From: Providencia rettgeri
GTDB taxonomy: Bacteria > Pseudomonadota > Gammaproteobacteria > Enterobacterales > Enterobacteriaceae
Assembly (NCBI RefSeq): GCF_013255915.1
Contig: NZ_CP053896.1
Span: 4,340,001 to 4,404,000, forward strand
Direction of reading: 5' to 3'
DNA length: 64,000 bases
The notes below the pieces were generated by a model. The model was not told the origin of the DNA. It was given only the letters and a program-made list of their open reading frames with translations, and searched no databases. A program made the translations under genes and the position numbers. Every line of letters starts with the position of its first letter. The first letter of the stretch is position 1. Shown here in pieces: positions 1-9,394 of this stretch.

Positions 1-1079
1 CCCCATGACTCAACCAATTGAGACAACACATCACGGCGCCAGCCTGAGCATGCGTTATCCTCTTTTTCAGATAGTTTTTCACACACTTTTAGGTAGAAAC
101 AACGGCGGATAAGGTCAAGACGAGTTAGATCATTAATTTCAGTCAGGTAACGTGTCACACGCTCTAACATCAAACAGTATGAGTCCAAGCCATAACACAC
201 AATTTCGCCTGCATGTAAATGACGTTTGAACTCCATCGCTAATAACTTACCGTTAGGGTAATCCCATGAATAGGATTCCAGTAAAATACTCTTCAATACG
301 GCTTTATAGGGGGAATCAACACTTTTGTATAGCTGCCATAGACTTGCACCGAAGTATTCCGCCGCAGAAAGCTCACTTAAACCACCTAAATCAAGCCATT
401 CATTTGGTGTTAGCACGCCTTGTGCATATAGCCCCATAACATATTCATCGTAATGCTGCTCTTCTTCAACCGGCACCATAGTCCACAGCAAACGTTTACC
501 CGCCATACGTACAGCTGTTCGATAAAATTCATCTAACAATAAGATATGTTGCGTTGAACCACAGTTTTCCCCACCAATATGCCCACTAGCATGATGGCGA
601 AAACGATTTTCATCGATTAAAAAAACAGTGACATCAATCCCCAAAGACGCAGCCCACTGCTCAATTAAGGTACACTTCTTTTGCAAAAAACGTTTTTCTT
701 CGTGGTCCAACCAAGAAGGATGGCAAACCCAAACGTCAATATCTGAACACTGACTTTGCCCAACAGATGAAGTGCTTCCCATCGAATAAATACCCGTAAT
801 AGGTAATTCGCCATTCGCTTCGGTTTCAATCGTGGGTAAAAAACGTTCGAAAGGTGCCAACCATTTTTTTTGCTCTGTATCAGGAGAGAAAAAACAGACA
901 CCATGGGGGACATTACCTTCAATAAAACCAGGCATCATTGGATGATGATAATGAAACAAGACAGGCAGCAAGCTATAAACCTTCGAGAAGGTTTCACTCA
1001 TAGAAGCTGTTGCACGTTCTAACCGTAATTGGTTTATCGCATCCAGTCTTTGTTTTAAGGTTTCAATATAGAGATACAA
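1..1079 (-). CDS. cyaA: Class I adenylate cyclase, N-terminal part (runs off the window)
   Basis: Makes cAMP from ATP for CRP-dependent catabolite control; cytoplasmic. About 359 codons are open from a TTG start at 1079 to the left edge; the C-terminal regulatory half is outside the window. The start reads [18 protein letters not shown], matching the E. coli CyaA N-terminus, which also uses TTG, a known way of keeping synthesis low. The nucleotidyltransferase signature MGSTSSVGQ followed by SDIDVWVC begins at about residue 100. I checked the frame at both ends and found no shift. Transcribed divergently from hemC, as in E. coli, with a CRP operator upstream. Identification is secure; only the partial extent is a limit. 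Confidence 0.96.
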   Translation of the reverse strand, partial: MYLYIETLKQRLDAINQLRLERATASMSETFSKVYSLLPVLFHYHHPMMPGFIEGNVPHGVCFFSPDTEQKKWLAPFERFLPTIETEANGELPITGIYSMGSTSSVGQSQCSDIDVWVCHPSWLDHEEKRFLQKKCTLIEQWAASLGIDVTVFLIDENRFRHHASGHIGGENCGSTQHILLLDEFYRTAVRMAGKRLLWTMVPVEEEQHYDEYVMGLYAQGVLTPNEWLDLGGLSELSAAEYFGASLWQLYKSVDSPYKAVLKSILLESYSWDYPNGKLLAMEFKRHLHAGEIVCYGLDSYCLMLERVTRYLTEINDLTRLDLIRRCFYLKVCEKLSEKEDNACSGWRRDVLSQLVESW

Positions 1080-1671
1080 AGGTTACGCCTGATTGAATGA
1101 AAGTATTACAAACCTGAGAATTTCCCAGCACCCAACAGATAGAGATAGATTTAAAATAATTTTCAAATGGATTGTCGGAAACGTGATCAATTTAACACCT
1201 TGCATCAAAAGGGTAAAGTAGATCACATAATTTTATACGCTTATTTTTGATACAAAATGCTTTTCAACATATTGTATAAAAAGGCTTTTTATTTTTTAAT
1301 CTATAAAATATCCCTTGTTTTTCAATGGAATAATTTCTTTTTACCCAATTGTTTAGTAAAACAGCAAAATCAAACGATATTAAGTACAATACGCACAGTG
1401 TCTGCGCTTACTCGCTTCAACACGAATTAATACAAACCGCAGAGTGTTTTACACGAAAGATAGCACGATAAGCTAAAGAAATTGCTTAATAGCTATTCTA
1501 GGTCATCTCATTTTGAATCGCGTTCTTGCATCATGGAAGAAAAAGTAAATCAGTTATCAACAATTCAGAGAGTGGTTTTGCGCCTAACTGGAAAAAATAT
1601 CCTTAACATGTTAAAACTAAGGCCAATTGTATGGTTAATCTGCGGCATTTTTCGCCAGAGAAAACAGTAAA
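1080..1671. other. Divergent cyaA-hemC regulatory region
   Basis: About 590 bp with no convincing gene. It carries the cyaA promoter region with its CRP site and must hold the hem promoters. An open frame at 1482-1670 ends two bases before the hemC ATG. It has no clear ribosome binding site and no family I recognise (see findings). The part from 1240 to 1340 is very AT-rich. Confidence 0.6.
1179..1200 (-). promoter_or_regulatory. CRP operator of cyaA
   Basis: On the minus strand the site reads GGTGTTAAATTGATCACG, with half sites TGTTA and TCACG six bases apart. It matches, as far as I recall, the CRP site of the E. coli cyaA P2 promoter almost base for base. It lies about 100 bp upstream of the TTG start and should give cAMP-CRP autorepression. 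Function is inferred from similarity. Confidence 0.75.
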
Positions 1672-2616
1672 ATGACATCAACAAATATCGTGCGTATTGC
1701 AACGCGCAAAAGCCCTTTAGCCCTATGGCAAGCGCACTTTGTCAAAGACAAATTAGAGCAACTTCACCCAGGTTTGCTGGTTGAACTCGTGCCTATGGTG
1801 ACAAAAGGCGACATCATCCTTGATACACCTCTCGCGAAAGTTGGCGGGAAAGGGTTATTCGTCAAAGAATTAGAACTTGCCTTATTAGAAGGGCGCGCAG
1901 ACATTGCCGTTCATTCGATGAAAGATGTCCCTGTTGAATTTCCTGAAGGCTTAGGATTAGTCACGATTTGTGAACGTGAAGACCCTCGAGATGCCTTTGT
2001 CTCAAACCACTATGATAATCTTGAGGCACTACCGGAAGGCAGTATTGTCGGAACATCGAGTTTGCGTCGTCAATGCCAATTAAGGGAGCTCCGCCCTGAT
2101 TTAGTCATTCGTGACTTACGCGGCAATGTCGGAACACGCTTATCAAAACTAGATAACGGTGAATATGACGCCATTATTTTGGCCGTTGCAGGGTTAAAAC
2201 GTTTGGGGTTAGAAACTCGAATTAAAACCGCCCTTGCCCCTGAACAATGCTTGCCTGCCGTTGGCCAAGGTGCTGTCGGCATCGAATGCCGTTTAAATGA
2301 TAGTAAAACCCGTGAGTTACTCGCGAAACTAAATAATGACGCAACATCGACCTGTGTTCTGGCTGAACGAGCAATGAATATGCGCCTTGAAGGTGGTTGC
2401 CAAGTTCCCATTGGCAGTTATGCTATTTGGCAAGATGACAAAATATGGCTACGCGCCTTGGTTGGAGCGCCAGACGGTAGTGTGATTATTCGTGGAGAAC
2501 GACGAGTTTCACCAAGTGAAGCTAACCAAGCAGGGGTATCATTGGCTGAAGAATTACTTGAACGCGGTGCAAGGGAAATTTTGGCGGATGTCTATCAAGG
2601 AAACCCGCCTGCATGA
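1672..2616 (+). CDS. hemC: Hydroxymethylbilane synthase (porphobilinogen deaminase)
   Basis: Joins four porphobilinogen molecules into hydroxymethylbilane, the linear precursor of uroporphyrinogen III, in heme synthesis. 314 residues, about the family length. The N-terminus [16 protein letters not shown] and the HSMKDVP loop with the catalytic Asp (residue 85) are present. The Cys that carries the dipyrromethane cofactor is residue 243 in [11 protein letters not shown]. The ATG at 1672 fits the family start; an in-frame TAA at 1636 limits extension. Shine-Dalgarno pairing is weak (CAGAG well upstream). The stop overlaps the hemD start by 4 bp (ATGA), so translation is probably coupled. First gene of hemCDXY. 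Confidence 0.98.
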   Translation: MTSTNIVRIATRKSPLALWQAHFVKDKLEQLHPGLLVELVPMVTKGDIILDTPLAKVGGKGLFVKELELALLEGRADIAVHSMKDVPVEFPEGLGLVTICEREDPRDAFVSNHYDNLEALPEGSIVGTSSLRRQCQLRELRPDLVIRDLRGNVGTRLSKLDNGEYDAIILAVAGLKRLGLETRIKTALAPEQCLPAVGQGAVGIECRLNDSKTRELLAKLNNDATSTCVLAERAMNMRLEGGCQVPIGSYAIWQDDKIWLRALVGAPDGSVIIRGERRVSPSEANQAGVSLAEELLERGAREILADVYQGNPPA

Positions 2617-3368
2617 AAGTGCTTGTCACTCGCCCTGAGCTCGCATGTTCAGAGCTGATCACGGCAATCACCACCAAAGGGGGGGAAGCCTTCGCCTCTC
2701 CTTTAATTCGCATAGGGCCCGGTGCTGAATTAAATACCCTTATTCCTCAACTTGATAGCCTTACTGCGAATGATTTAGTCTTTCTTTTATCTAAAAATGC
2801 AGTCGAATATGCAAATTTAACACTTGAACAAATGGGGCGTAGCTGGTCAGATAAGTTATCTTACTACGGAATTGGCCGCTCTACAGGGCAATATTTTCAG
2901 CAAGTAACCGGAAAAGACATACGTTGGGCTGAACAAGGCGAAACCAGTGAAATACTACTGACACACCCTGAGCTTCAATTTCTCGAAGGGAAAAACGCCC
3001 TGTTATTACGTGGAAATGGCGGGCGAGAGCTTCTCGCCTCAACATTACGGGCTCGAGGTGCGCAAGTCAGTTATTGTGAATGTTATACAAGGTACCCGGT
3101 TGATTATGATAAAGCTCTGTTCAATCAGCAGTGGTTTCAAACCGGTATTACAGATGTTGTGATCACGAGTGGTCAAATGTTAGCCTTGTTAGAAGAATTA
3201 ATCACTGAAGAATACCAAACTTGGTGGTTTTCCCGCCGCCTACTTGTCGTCAGTGAACGGATTGCAGACCAAGCCCGCAGAGGCGGATGGCAAAAGGTCT
3301 GTGTAGCTAATAGCGCAGATAATAATGCTTTATTAGAAGCATTAATTTCAATCGATATGGGATGCTAA
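2613..3368 (+). CDS. hemD: Uroporphyrinogen-III synthase
   Basis: Cyclises hydroxymethylbilane with inversion of ring D to give uroporphyrinogen III. 251 residues in two similar alpha/beta domains, the usual size for enterobacterial HemD. The family is poorly conserved and has no fixed catalytic motif, but the N-terminus [14 protein letters not shown] and the position inside hemCDXY make the call safe. The ATG overlaps the hemC stop by 4 bp. hemX begins 3 bp after the stop. Confidence 0.96.
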   Translation: MKVLVTRPELACSELITAITTKGGEAFASPLIRIGPGAELNTLIPQLDSLTANDLVFLLSKNAVEYANLTLEQMGRSWSDKLSYYGIGRSTGQYFQQVTGKDIRWAEQGETSEILLTHPELQFLEGKNALLLRGNGGRELLASTLRARGAQVSYCECYTRYPVDYDKALFNQQWFQTGITDVVITSGQMLALLEELITEEYQTWWFSRRLLVVSERIADQARRGGWQKVCVANSADNNALLEALISIDMGC

Positions 3369-3371
3369 TTT

Positions 3372-4640
3372 ATGACGGAACACGATAAAACAACCGAGAC
3401 GGTTACCCCAGAAGCTGGTGCAGAACAACAGCGCCCAAAAACTAAACCTTCTTCGGAACAAAAACGTTCTGGTCTGATAGGCGGTGTAATTGCTATCGCT
3501 ATTATCATCGCTATTGGCGGTGGGCTGTACTATTTCACTCAACAAAGTAATGCCACCTTAGTCAATGAAAACAATGAATTAAAACAAAAATTAAGTGATT
3601 TAATCGAACAACAAAACTCAGACAGGCAGCGGTTAGATGCATTAATTGCGGCTAATGCTGAAATAAAAAGCCATTCTCGTGAATATGAAGAGAATCTCAA
3701 CCGCCGCATGCAAGAGCTGCAAGCGCACGTTACTGCGTTATCTAGCGCTGATGTTAAAAGTTGGCTACTTGCACAAGCTGACTTTATGGTCAAAATGGCG
3801 GGAAGAAAGCTGTGGAATGATCGCGACCCAGTAACCGCGGCCGTTCTGCTAAAAAGCGCTGACTCAAGCTTGGCAGAAATGAATGACCCAAGCCTACTCG
3901 ACATTCGTAAATCAATTAACAGTGATATGGCTAAATTAGCCGCAATCAACCAAGTTGACTATGACGGCATTATTTTACGTTTAAACCAGCTAAGCAATGA
4001 AGTCGATAACTTACGTTTAGCGGATTTAAACAGTGGAGATGCGAAAGCTGAAGATAACGCTGACGTTAGCGATGATATTTCGGATTGGAAACAAAATTTG
4101 GCGCGTAGCTGGAAAAGTTTTGCAAATGACTTTGTCACAGTACGAGCTCGTGATGGCTCAGAAGCCCCTCTCCTTGCACCAAATCAAGACATTTACCTAC
4201 GTGAAAACATTCGCTCTCAGCTATTAATTGCAGCGCAAGCCGTACCACGTTATCAAGAAGCCACCTACAAACAGTCATTAGAGCAGGCATCGACTTGGGT
4301 AAGAGCCTATTTTGATACTGAGGCGCCTGAAACCAAGGCATTCCTATCAACCATTGACGACCTAATCAATCAGCCGATTGATATTGACATGCCTGATACC
4401 TTGGAAAGCCAAGAAAAGCTAGAAAAAATCATGCAAACACGGGTTCGTAGCTTACTTTCTCAGTCATCCGACAATACAAAAGTTAGCGATGGTGCCGTTG
4501 ATGCCGCAGCGGATGCGACTGAAGCGCCAACAGAAGCCGCAGCAGATGCCGCTGTTCCTGCCACGGATACGCAAAAAGCAGAGTCAGCTGACAATTCACA
4601 CCCTTCTGAATCAGCAGAGCCTGCTGGCAATAGGGGGTAA
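3372..4640 (+). CDS. hemX: HemX, inner-membrane protein of the hem operon
   Basis: 422 residues. Residues 1-33 are polar and cytoplasmic, followed by one TM segment (about 34-54), a coiled coil (about 60-125) and a large periplasmic domain. Once described as uroporphyrinogen III methylase, but it has no SAM-binding motif and its biochemical role is not settled. The last 50 or so residues are rich in Ala, Glu, Asp and Ser with runs such as [18 protein letters not shown], a low-complexity tail that makes it longer than E. coli HemX (about 393). It lies between hemD and hemY with gaps of 2-3 bp. Confidence 0.95.
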   Translation: MTEHDKTTETVTPEAGAEQQRPKTKPSSEQKRSGLIGGVIAIAIIIAIGGGLYYFTQQSNATLVNENNELKQKLSDLIEQQNSDRQRLDALIAANAEIKSHSREYEENLNRRMQELQAHVTALSSADVKSWLLAQADFMVKMAGRKLWNDRDPVTAAVLLKSADSSLAEMNDPSLLDIRKSINSDMAKLAAINQVDYDGIILRLNQLSNEVDNLRLADLNSGDAKAEDNADVSDDISDWKQNLARSWKSFANDFVTVRARDGSEAPLLAPNQDIYLRENIRSQLLIAAQAVPRYQEATYKQSLEQASTWVRAYFDTEAPETKAFLSTIDDLINQPIDIDMPDTLESQEKLEKIMQTRVRSLLSQSSDNTKVSDGAVDAAADATEAPTEAAADAAVPATDTQKAESADNSHPSESAEPAGNRG

Positions 4641-4642
4641 TT

Positions 4643-5836
4643 ATGATAAAAGTCCTGATCCTATTTATAGTACTTATTGCAGGGATAATCTTAGGCCCAT
4701 TATTAGCGGGTCACCAAGGTTATGTTTTTATCCGTACAGATAATTATGACATTACGACCAGTGTAACCAGCCTCGTTTTGGGCTTTATCTTGCTCCAGTT
4801 TGTGCTGTTATTCCTTGGTTGGTGCTACCGCCGTTTTATCAGCACGACATCACGTACCCGAGGTTGGGTAAGTGGTCGTAAATACCACAAAGCGCATACT
4901 CAAACACAAAAAGCGCTACTGAAATTAGCAGAAGGTGATTTCGAGCAAGTTGAAAAATTAATGAGCAAACATGCTGATTTTTCTCAACAACCGGTCATTA
5001 ACTACCTCATGGCAGCCGAAGCTGCTCAACAGCGTGGTGATGAATATCGCACTCACCAATACTTGGATAGAGCCGCCGAAGCCGCAGGGAGTGACCAGCT
5101 TCCTGTTGATATCAGCCGTGTCCGTATCCAATTAGCGGAAGGAGAAGTCCATGCTGCTCGCAATGGTATTGATAAACTTCTCGACAAAGCCCCAAGACAC
5201 CCTGAAGTATTGCGTCTTGCGGAACAAGCTTATTTACGTTCGGGCGCCTATCAGTCACTGATTGAATTACTTCCTGTTATGGCTAAAGTACAGTTACACA
5301 ATGAAGATGAGCTCGATGCATTGAAATTAAAGGCTTACAAAGGGTTGATGAACCAATATATGGCTGAAGGGGGTAGCGATGGGCTAAAAGCTTGGTGGAA
5401 AGCACAACCTCGCCGAGTTCGTCATGAAACCGCATTGCAAGCTTTCTTAGCAGAACATTTAATTGAATGTGGCGATACTGCAAGTGCAGAAAAAATGATT
5501 ATTGATGGCTTAAAACAGCAATATGATGAACGCTTACTCCTGCTAGTGCCAAAACTGAATAGTGAACGCCCTGAAATTATCGAAAAAACCCTTTTACATC
5601 TGCAAAAGCAAAACGGTGCCACCCCGTTACTCAACAGTACATTAGGTGTTTTATCACTACAGCATGCCCAATGGGACAAAGCAGAGACCTACTTTAAGGC
5701 CGCTTTAGCACAACGTTTTGATGTTCAGGATGCATCATGGTTAGCCGATGCGTTTGACAGGCAACATAAATCTAGTGATGCGGCAAAAATTCGCCAAGAT
5801 GCATTAAACCATTCATTGAAACAAGAACGAAACTAA
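4643..5836 (+). CDS. hemY: HemY, TPR-containing inner-membrane protein
   Basis: 397 residues with two N-terminal TM segments (about 1-22 and 38-60) and then a long helical region of TPR type (for example LLKLAEGDFEQVEKLMSKHA). Last gene of hemCDXY. It is the enterobacterial HemY of unknown function, not the Bacillus protoporphyrinogen oxidase of the same name. Starts 2 bp after hemX and is followed by a strong terminator at 5859. Confidence 0.95.
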   Translation: MIKVLILFIVLIAGIILGPLLAGHQGYVFIRTDNYDITTSVTSLVLGFILLQFVLLFLGWCYRRFISTTSRTRGWVSGRKYHKAHTQTQKALLKLAEGDFEQVEKLMSKHADFSQQPVINYLMAAEAAQQRGDEYRTHQYLDRAAEAAGSDQLPVDISRVRIQLAEGEVHAARNGIDKLLDKAPRHPEVLRLAEQAYLRSGAYQSLIELLPVMAKVQLHNEDELDALKLKAYKGLMNQYMAEGGSDGLKAWWKAQPRRVRHETALQAFLAEHLIECGDTASAEKMIIDGLKQQYDERLLLLVPKLNSERPEIIEKTLLHLQKQNGATPLLNSTLGVLSLQHAQWDKAETYFKAALAQRFDVQDASWLADAFDRQHKSSDAAKIRQDALNHSLKQERN

Positions 5837-5858
5837 TATTCTTGCTTATCCTTTTCTA

Positions 5859-5889
5859 AAAACTCCACACCTTTTAGTGGAGTTTTTTT
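5859..5889 (+). terminator. Intrinsic terminator of hemCDXY
   Basis: A perfect 10-bp stem, AAAACTCCAC with GTGGAGTTTT, an 8-base loop and a run of seven T. It lies 22 bp after the hemY stop. Confidence 0.9.
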
Positions 5890-6155
5890 ATTCATAAACT
5901 TAACTACCACTAAGCCTAGCTTCCCCAATCAAAACGCCAAAAAGAATTTAAATACATTGCGTTAGTCGTATTAAATCATCGTAAAAAGAAAATATGAGGT
6001 TTATGATTGGTAACATTACAGATCAATAACTCAATGTTTAATCAATAATCGTTATTTAAGGATCAGCAAAACACACTTGGCTATGTTATAAAATAAACAC
6101 ATAGTGTATAAAGCTTTATATACATCTTTGCTTTGAATGAATTAGGGATATCGAT
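5890..6155. other. Region upstream of the small membrane-protein gene
   Basis: AT-rich sequence between the hem terminator and the small gene at 6156. A TTGGCT box near 6078 could serve as a -35 element, but I see no clean -10 partner. No other gene is visible. Confidence 0.4.
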
Positions 6156-6383
6156 ATGAATGTAATTAAAACTATTTGGCGCTGGATTATTGCAACCCCA
6201 AACCGTTTACAAATATTCTTTGATCTTCTGCTGTTAGTATTATCACCTTTTGTTTTTATTATGATTATTGGTTTTAATACCGAAGATCTTAGTAAAGACA
6301 TTTTCATTATTACATTCATTATCCTCTGCTATACCTATATTACTCGCTGGTTCAGTAAGTGGTTTAGTAAAGGTAGAAGCTAA
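6156..6383 (+). CDS. Small two-TM membrane protein, function unknown
   Basis: 75 residues. Residues 21-40 (FFDLLLLVLSPFVFIMIIGF) and 49-63 (IFIITFIILCYTYIT) look like TM segments. A short acidic loop (NTEDLSKD) joins them and the C-terminus is basic (RWFSKWFSKGRS), suggesting both ends face the cytoplasm. AGGGA lies 10 bases before the ATG, and a terminator at 6400 follows the stop, so it looks like a real monocistronic gene. I recognise no family. It sits where E. coli has aslAB. Confidence 0.6.
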   Translation: MNVIKTIWRWIIATPNRLQIFFDLLLLVLSPFVFIMIIGFNTEDLSKDIFIITFIILCYTYITRWFSKWFSKGRS

Positions 6384-6399
6384 TACCTATCTTATTTTC

Positions 6400-6435
6400 A
6401 GCCTCTTAGTCATTTTCTAAGGGGCTTGGCTTTTT
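6400..6435 (+). terminator. Terminator after the small membrane-protein gene
   Basis: A 10-bp stem, AGCCTCTTAG with CTAAGGGGCT (one G-T pair), a 7-base loop, then TGGCTTTTT. It lies 17 bp past the stop, between the plus-strand gene and the convergent 3' end of glmZ. Confidence 0.7.
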
Positions 6436-6443
6436 ACATAAAC

Positions 6444-6648
6444 AAAAAAAACACCTGCACAAGGCAGGTGTAAAATACAATCAGGTCTACAGACGGATGG
6501 TGCCTCACTCAACGTTTCGCCCGTTCGTTGATGGTAAGAGGATGAGCTCTTGATCATCTAAGTTGGACAATAGGCACCGATAATCGGCTTTGCGTCATCT
6601 CTGGGTTTATGAAGCTTCGCTGTCATAAGAAGTGAGATGAGCATCTAC
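6444..6648 (-). ncRNA. glmZ: GlmZ small RNA
   Basis: About 205 nt, against 207 in E. coli. The 5' end GTAGATGCTCAT, the middle GATGACGCAAAGCCG, the conserved single-stranded segment AACGTTGAGTGAGGCACC (6499-6516) and the 3' terminator (ACACCTGC with GCAGGTGT and eight U) match GlmZ as I know it. GlmZ pairs with the glmS leader with Hfq and activates synthesis of glucosamine-6-phosphate synthase; RapZ and RNase E inactivate it by cutting near the pairing site. In E. coli it also lies near hemY. Transcribed convergently with the small gene at 6156. Confidence 0.93.
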
Positions 6649-6659
6649 ATATAAAATAA

Positions 6660-6676
6660 TGCACAATGCATGCCAA
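6660..6676 (-). promoter_or_regulatory. Sigma-54 promoter of glmZ
   Basis: On the minus strand TTGGCATGCATTGTGCA has GG and GC exactly 10 bases apart, the -24/-12 spacing, 12-13 bases before the GlmZ 5' end. The AT-rich stretch between it and the start could also hold an overlapping sigma-70 -10 box. Sigma-54 control of glmY and glmZ is known in Enterobacterales. Confidence 0.85.
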
Positions 6677-6822
6677 CTTTTTTAAACCGAGTTTTTTTTA
6701 AGTTTACTCTTTTGGCTTCGCTCTCATCTCTCGGTTTTACACATAATTTTCCTTCTTGGAAAGAAATCCCCCTAACATTAAAGAATTCACTAATGTGGTG
6801 CCTGTATCTTATCTTGCTATTT

Positions 6823-6840
6823 TGTCGCAGTTTAGAGACA
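6823..6840. promoter_or_regulatory. GlrR-type enhancer site 1 (TGTC-N10-GACA)
   Basis: TGTCGCAGTTTAGAGACA, a perfect match to the known GlrR (YfhA) consensus, centred about 183 bp upstream of the GlmZ 5' end. GlrR is the response regulator that drives sigma-54 transcription of glmY and glmZ. Confidence 0.85.
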
Positions 6841-6885
6841 GCATAAAACAGTTATTTATATTTCTTTATAAATCAACAAGTAAAA

Positions 6886-6903
6886 TGTCTCCTTTTGGCG
6901 ACA
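6886..6903. promoter_or_regulatory. GlrR-type enhancer site 2 (TGTC-N10-GACA)
   Basis: TGTCTCCTTTTGGCGACA is a second perfect match, centred about 246 bp upstream of GlmZ and 63 bp, six helical turns, from site 1. The spacing would place both sites on the same DNA face. Confidence 0.85.
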
Positions 6904-6917
6904 TCAATATAATGAAT

Positions 6918-6935
6918 TGTATCTATTTTACGACA
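6918..6935. promoter_or_regulatory. GlrR-type enhancer site 3 (one mismatch)
   Basis: TGTATCTATTTTACGACA has one changed base in the left half. It is centred about 278 bp upstream of GlmZ and 32 bp, three turns, from site 2. Confidence 0.65.
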
Positions 6936-7019
6936 CAGGCTAGTTAACCTGCTAAATTACAAATAAAAACAAGCAATTAACCATAGCTAGTCATTATTGA
7001 AGAAGCAGCTCTAAGTAGA

Positions 7020-7135
7020 CTTTAAATAATTCAGGTTATAGCTAGGCGACAAGTGAAGATATACTGATGAGTATGCACAAATATGTGATTCTAGGAGACT
7101 AACGCAGACAACAATGCGATGGGTTGAAGTGTGAT
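7020..7135. repeat. Decayed ERIC-like element
   Basis: From TAAATAATTCAGGTT through a palindromic centre (GAGTATGCACAAATATGTG) and ACGCAGACAACAATGCG to TTGAAGTGTGA it follows the order and spacing of an ERIC (IRU) element, with many substitutions. It lies between the GlrR sites and the tRNA terminator. Judged by eye from memory of the consensus. Confidence 0.55.
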
Positions 7136-7151
7136 TATTATAAAGCATAAA

Positions 7152-7182
7152 AAGCAAAAAACCCGTCGGTTAAGACGGGTTT
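7152..7182 (-). terminator. Terminator of the argX-hisR-leuT-proM operon
   Basis: On the minus strand AAACCCGTC, a 6-base loop, GACGGGTTT and a T-rich tract. It starts 8 bases after the proM gene. Confidence 0.9.
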
Positions 7183-7190
7183 CTTTAAAT

Positions 7191-7267
7191 TGGTCGGCGA
7201 GAGAGGATTCGAACCTCCGACCCACTGGTCCCAAACCAGTTGCGCTACCAAGCTGCGCTACTCGCCG
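7191..7267 (-). tRNA. proM: tRNA-Pro(UGG)
   Basis: 77 nt, CCA encoded. Cloverleaf parts are visible: acceptor CGGCGAG, anticodon arm CTGGTTTGGGACCAG with anticodon TGG, T arm GGAGGTTCGAATCCTC. Last gene of the four-tRNA operon in the E. coli order. Confidence 0.98.
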
Positions 7268-7307
7268 AAATTTTGTAGTACTGATTAATACCTATTACAT
7301 TTCTTCG

Positions 7308-7394
7308 TGGTGCGAAAGGGGGGACTTGAACCCCCACGTCCATAGGACACTAACACCTGAAGCTAGCGCGTCTACCAATTCCGCCACCCTCGCA
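7308..7394 (-). tRNA. leuT: tRNA-Leu(CAG)
   Basis: 87 nt with the long variable arm of class II tRNAs, CCA encoded. Acceptor GCGAGGG (after an initial T), anticodon CAG in TAGCTTCAGGTGTTA, T arm GGGGGTTCAAGTCCCCC. Confidence 0.98.
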
Positions 7395-7408
7395 ATGTCA
7401 CAAAAAAA

Positions 7409-7485
7409 TGGGGTGGCTAATGGGACTCGAACCCACGACAACTGGAATCACAATCCAGGGCTCTACCAACTGAGCTATAGCCACC
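7409..7485 (-). tRNA. hisR: tRNA-His(GUG)
   Basis: 77 nt including the extra 5' G typical of tRNA-His, CCA encoded. Anticodon GTG in CTGGATTGTGATTCCAG; T arm GTGGGTTCGAGTCCCAT. Confidence 0.98.
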
Positions 7486-7563
7486 ATAACTTCACTTTTT
7501 TCAAAGCGTTGCTATATTACTACATACAACGTCATTTTGCCAACCGTAGCGAAGCGCTAAAAC

Positions 7564-7640
<77 letters not shown>

Positions 7641-7661
7641 TTAACGCCGTTGCGGGAGAGG

Positions 7662-7690
7662 ATAGTACGGATTTATCCTCCCGCTGTCTA
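7662..7690 (-). promoter_or_regulatory. Promoter of the tRNA operon
   Basis: On the minus strand TAGACA, exactly 17 bases, TACTAT, then a GC-rich discriminator (CCTCTCCCGC) as in stringently controlled stable-RNA promoters. It lies about 20 bp before argX. Confidence 0.85.
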
Positions 7691-7807
7691 GTCCTTTTTG
7701 AAATAAAAATATCGATTGCTTGCCTTTTATCCATTTCGCTGAGAAAGAGAGCATATTTACCCTCTTTTTCACTGTACGACTAATAAAAATCCGTCGAAGC
7801 ACTACCA

Positions 7808-9184
7808 CTAAACTTTTGCATTGCGGCTATTGAACAGGCGAATAATGAAATAGAGCAGTGAAACGCCCCCTAAAAAGATGGCGCCAACGATTAAAGATAA
7901 ACGGGTATCTGGGTTAATCGCCATCCCAACCAATACGCAGGCTAAAAATAATAAGGTCGCATAGTTAACCCATGGAAAAAGGATCGATTTGAATGGATGC
8001 CCAATAAGCTTTTCTTTGTTTTGTTGGCGAAAACGGATTTGGCTGGTCAATAGCACTAACCAAGGCACCATACCTGGTAACACACTCGCACTATAGACAT
8101 ACACAAAGACTTTTTCTGGATTCGGTATGATGTAATTCAAGCTAGAACCCGCCACTAAACAGAGAATAGTAAAGCCAACGCAACGTGCTGGTACGCCATT
8201 TTTCGTTAATTTCAATAATGACTTAGGTAATTGCTTATTTTGCGCTAAGGCATATAGCATTCGCCCACCACTATACATGCCACTATTGCAACCAGATAAC
8301 GCCGCAGTTAACACCACAAAGTTAATTACAGCGGCTGCGGACACAATCCCCACTTTCGCAAACGTAAGAACAAATGGGCTACCTTGTGAACCCACTTCCG
8401 TCCACGGAAAGAGTGTCACAACAATAAAAATAGCACCCACATAAAAAATTAATATGCGCCATAAAATATTATTGATCGCTTTTTTTAATGTAACTTGAGG
8501 ATTTTTCGCTTCACCTGCCGTGATCCCAACTAATTCAACCCCTTGATAAGAGGCCACAACGATACACAACGCAAATAAGAAACCTTTCCAACCCCCTGCA
8601 AAGAAACCACCATGTTCAGTGAGGTTTGCTAGCCCAATCGGTTCAAAATTATTACCAAGGCCAAAAAAAATCAGCCCTAAACCAATTAAAATCATCACTA
8701 CAATCGTGGTCACTTTGATCATGGCAAACCAGAACTCAAGCTCTCCATACAGCCGAACAGCAGCTAGGTTAGCTAATGCGACTAATACCACGGCAATAAT
8801 GGCAAAAATCCATTGAGGCACGTCAGGGAACCAATATTCAGCATATACGCCAATGGCAGTGATCTCTGATATACCAACGGCCACCCACATAAACCAGTAG
8901 CCCCACGCAGTGAGACATCCCCAAAACGGACTTAAGTATTTATAACCAAACGAAGCAAAAGAACCGGTTACAGGCTCAAGAAATAGCATTTCCCCCATTG
9001 AACGCATAATGAAGAAAACAAAAATTCCTGCGATGATATAAGCCAGTAAGACAGAAGGCCCAGCCCATTTTAGTGTACTGGCCGACCCCATAAATAACCC
9101 AACGCCAATAGTCCCACCGAGCGCAATCAGCTCGATATGCCGTGCTTCTAACCCACGTTGAAGCCCTTGCTGTGGATTTCCCAT
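7808..9184 (-). CDS. yifK: APC-family amino-acid/proton symporter YifK (ThrP-type)
   Basis: 458 residues, 12 predicted TM segments, amino acid-polyamine-organocation family. The N-terminal signature [20 protein letters not shown], the motif [17 protein letters not shown] in the middle and [20 protein letters not shown] are close to E. coli YifK, which has been reported as a threonine/serine transporter. The ATG at 9184 is preferred because AGGGG lies 6 bases before it; a TTG at 9199 lies upstream of that ribosome site. It stands between the tRNA operon and wecG as in E. coli and is probably transcribed alone. Confidence 0.93.
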   Translation of the reverse strand: MGNPQQGLQRGLEARHIELIALGGTIGVGLFMGSASTLKWAGPSVLLAYIIAGIFVFFIMRSMGEMLFLEPVTGSFASFGYKYLSPFWGCLTAWGYWFMWVAVGISEITAIGVYAEYWFPDVPQWIFAIIAVVLVALANLAAVRLYGELEFWFAMIKVTTIVVMILIGLGLIFFGLGNNFEPIGLANLTEHGGFFAGGWKGFLFALCIVVASYQGVELVGITAGEAKNPQVTLKKAINNILWRILIFYVGAIFIVVTLFPWTEVGSQGSPFVLTFAKVGIVSAAAVINFVVLTAALSGCNSGMYSGGRMLYALAQNKQLPKSLLKLTKNGVPARCVGFTILCLVAGSSLNYIIPNPEKVFVYVYSASVLPGMVPWLVLLTSQIRFRQQNKEKLIGHPFKSILFPWVNYATLLFLACVLVGMAINPDTRLSLIVGAIFLGGVSLLYFIIRLFNSRNAKV

Positions 9185-9394
9185 ACATACCCCTGTCAAA
9201 ATTAGATATTTAAAATGCAGTTTTAATTGAAACTCAGTTAGTAATAATCACTGCAATTATTTGAAAAGCATCAATTAGGCGATTAAAAAAATGCCATAGC
9301 CGCAAGATTAAGCACAAACTGGTGCGAATATGATTATTTTTGAGGGATTATAGAAATATTTGAAGAAAGAGACCAGTCATTCGGAGAATTCAGA

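Noticed and set aside
665-922. 85-codon frame on the minus strand
   Set aside because: It is out of frame within cyaA, which is open over the same bases and has clear family motifs.
6756-6947. 63-codon frame on the plus strand
   Set aside because: It runs across three GlrR-type sites, has no family resemblance and no good ribosome site.
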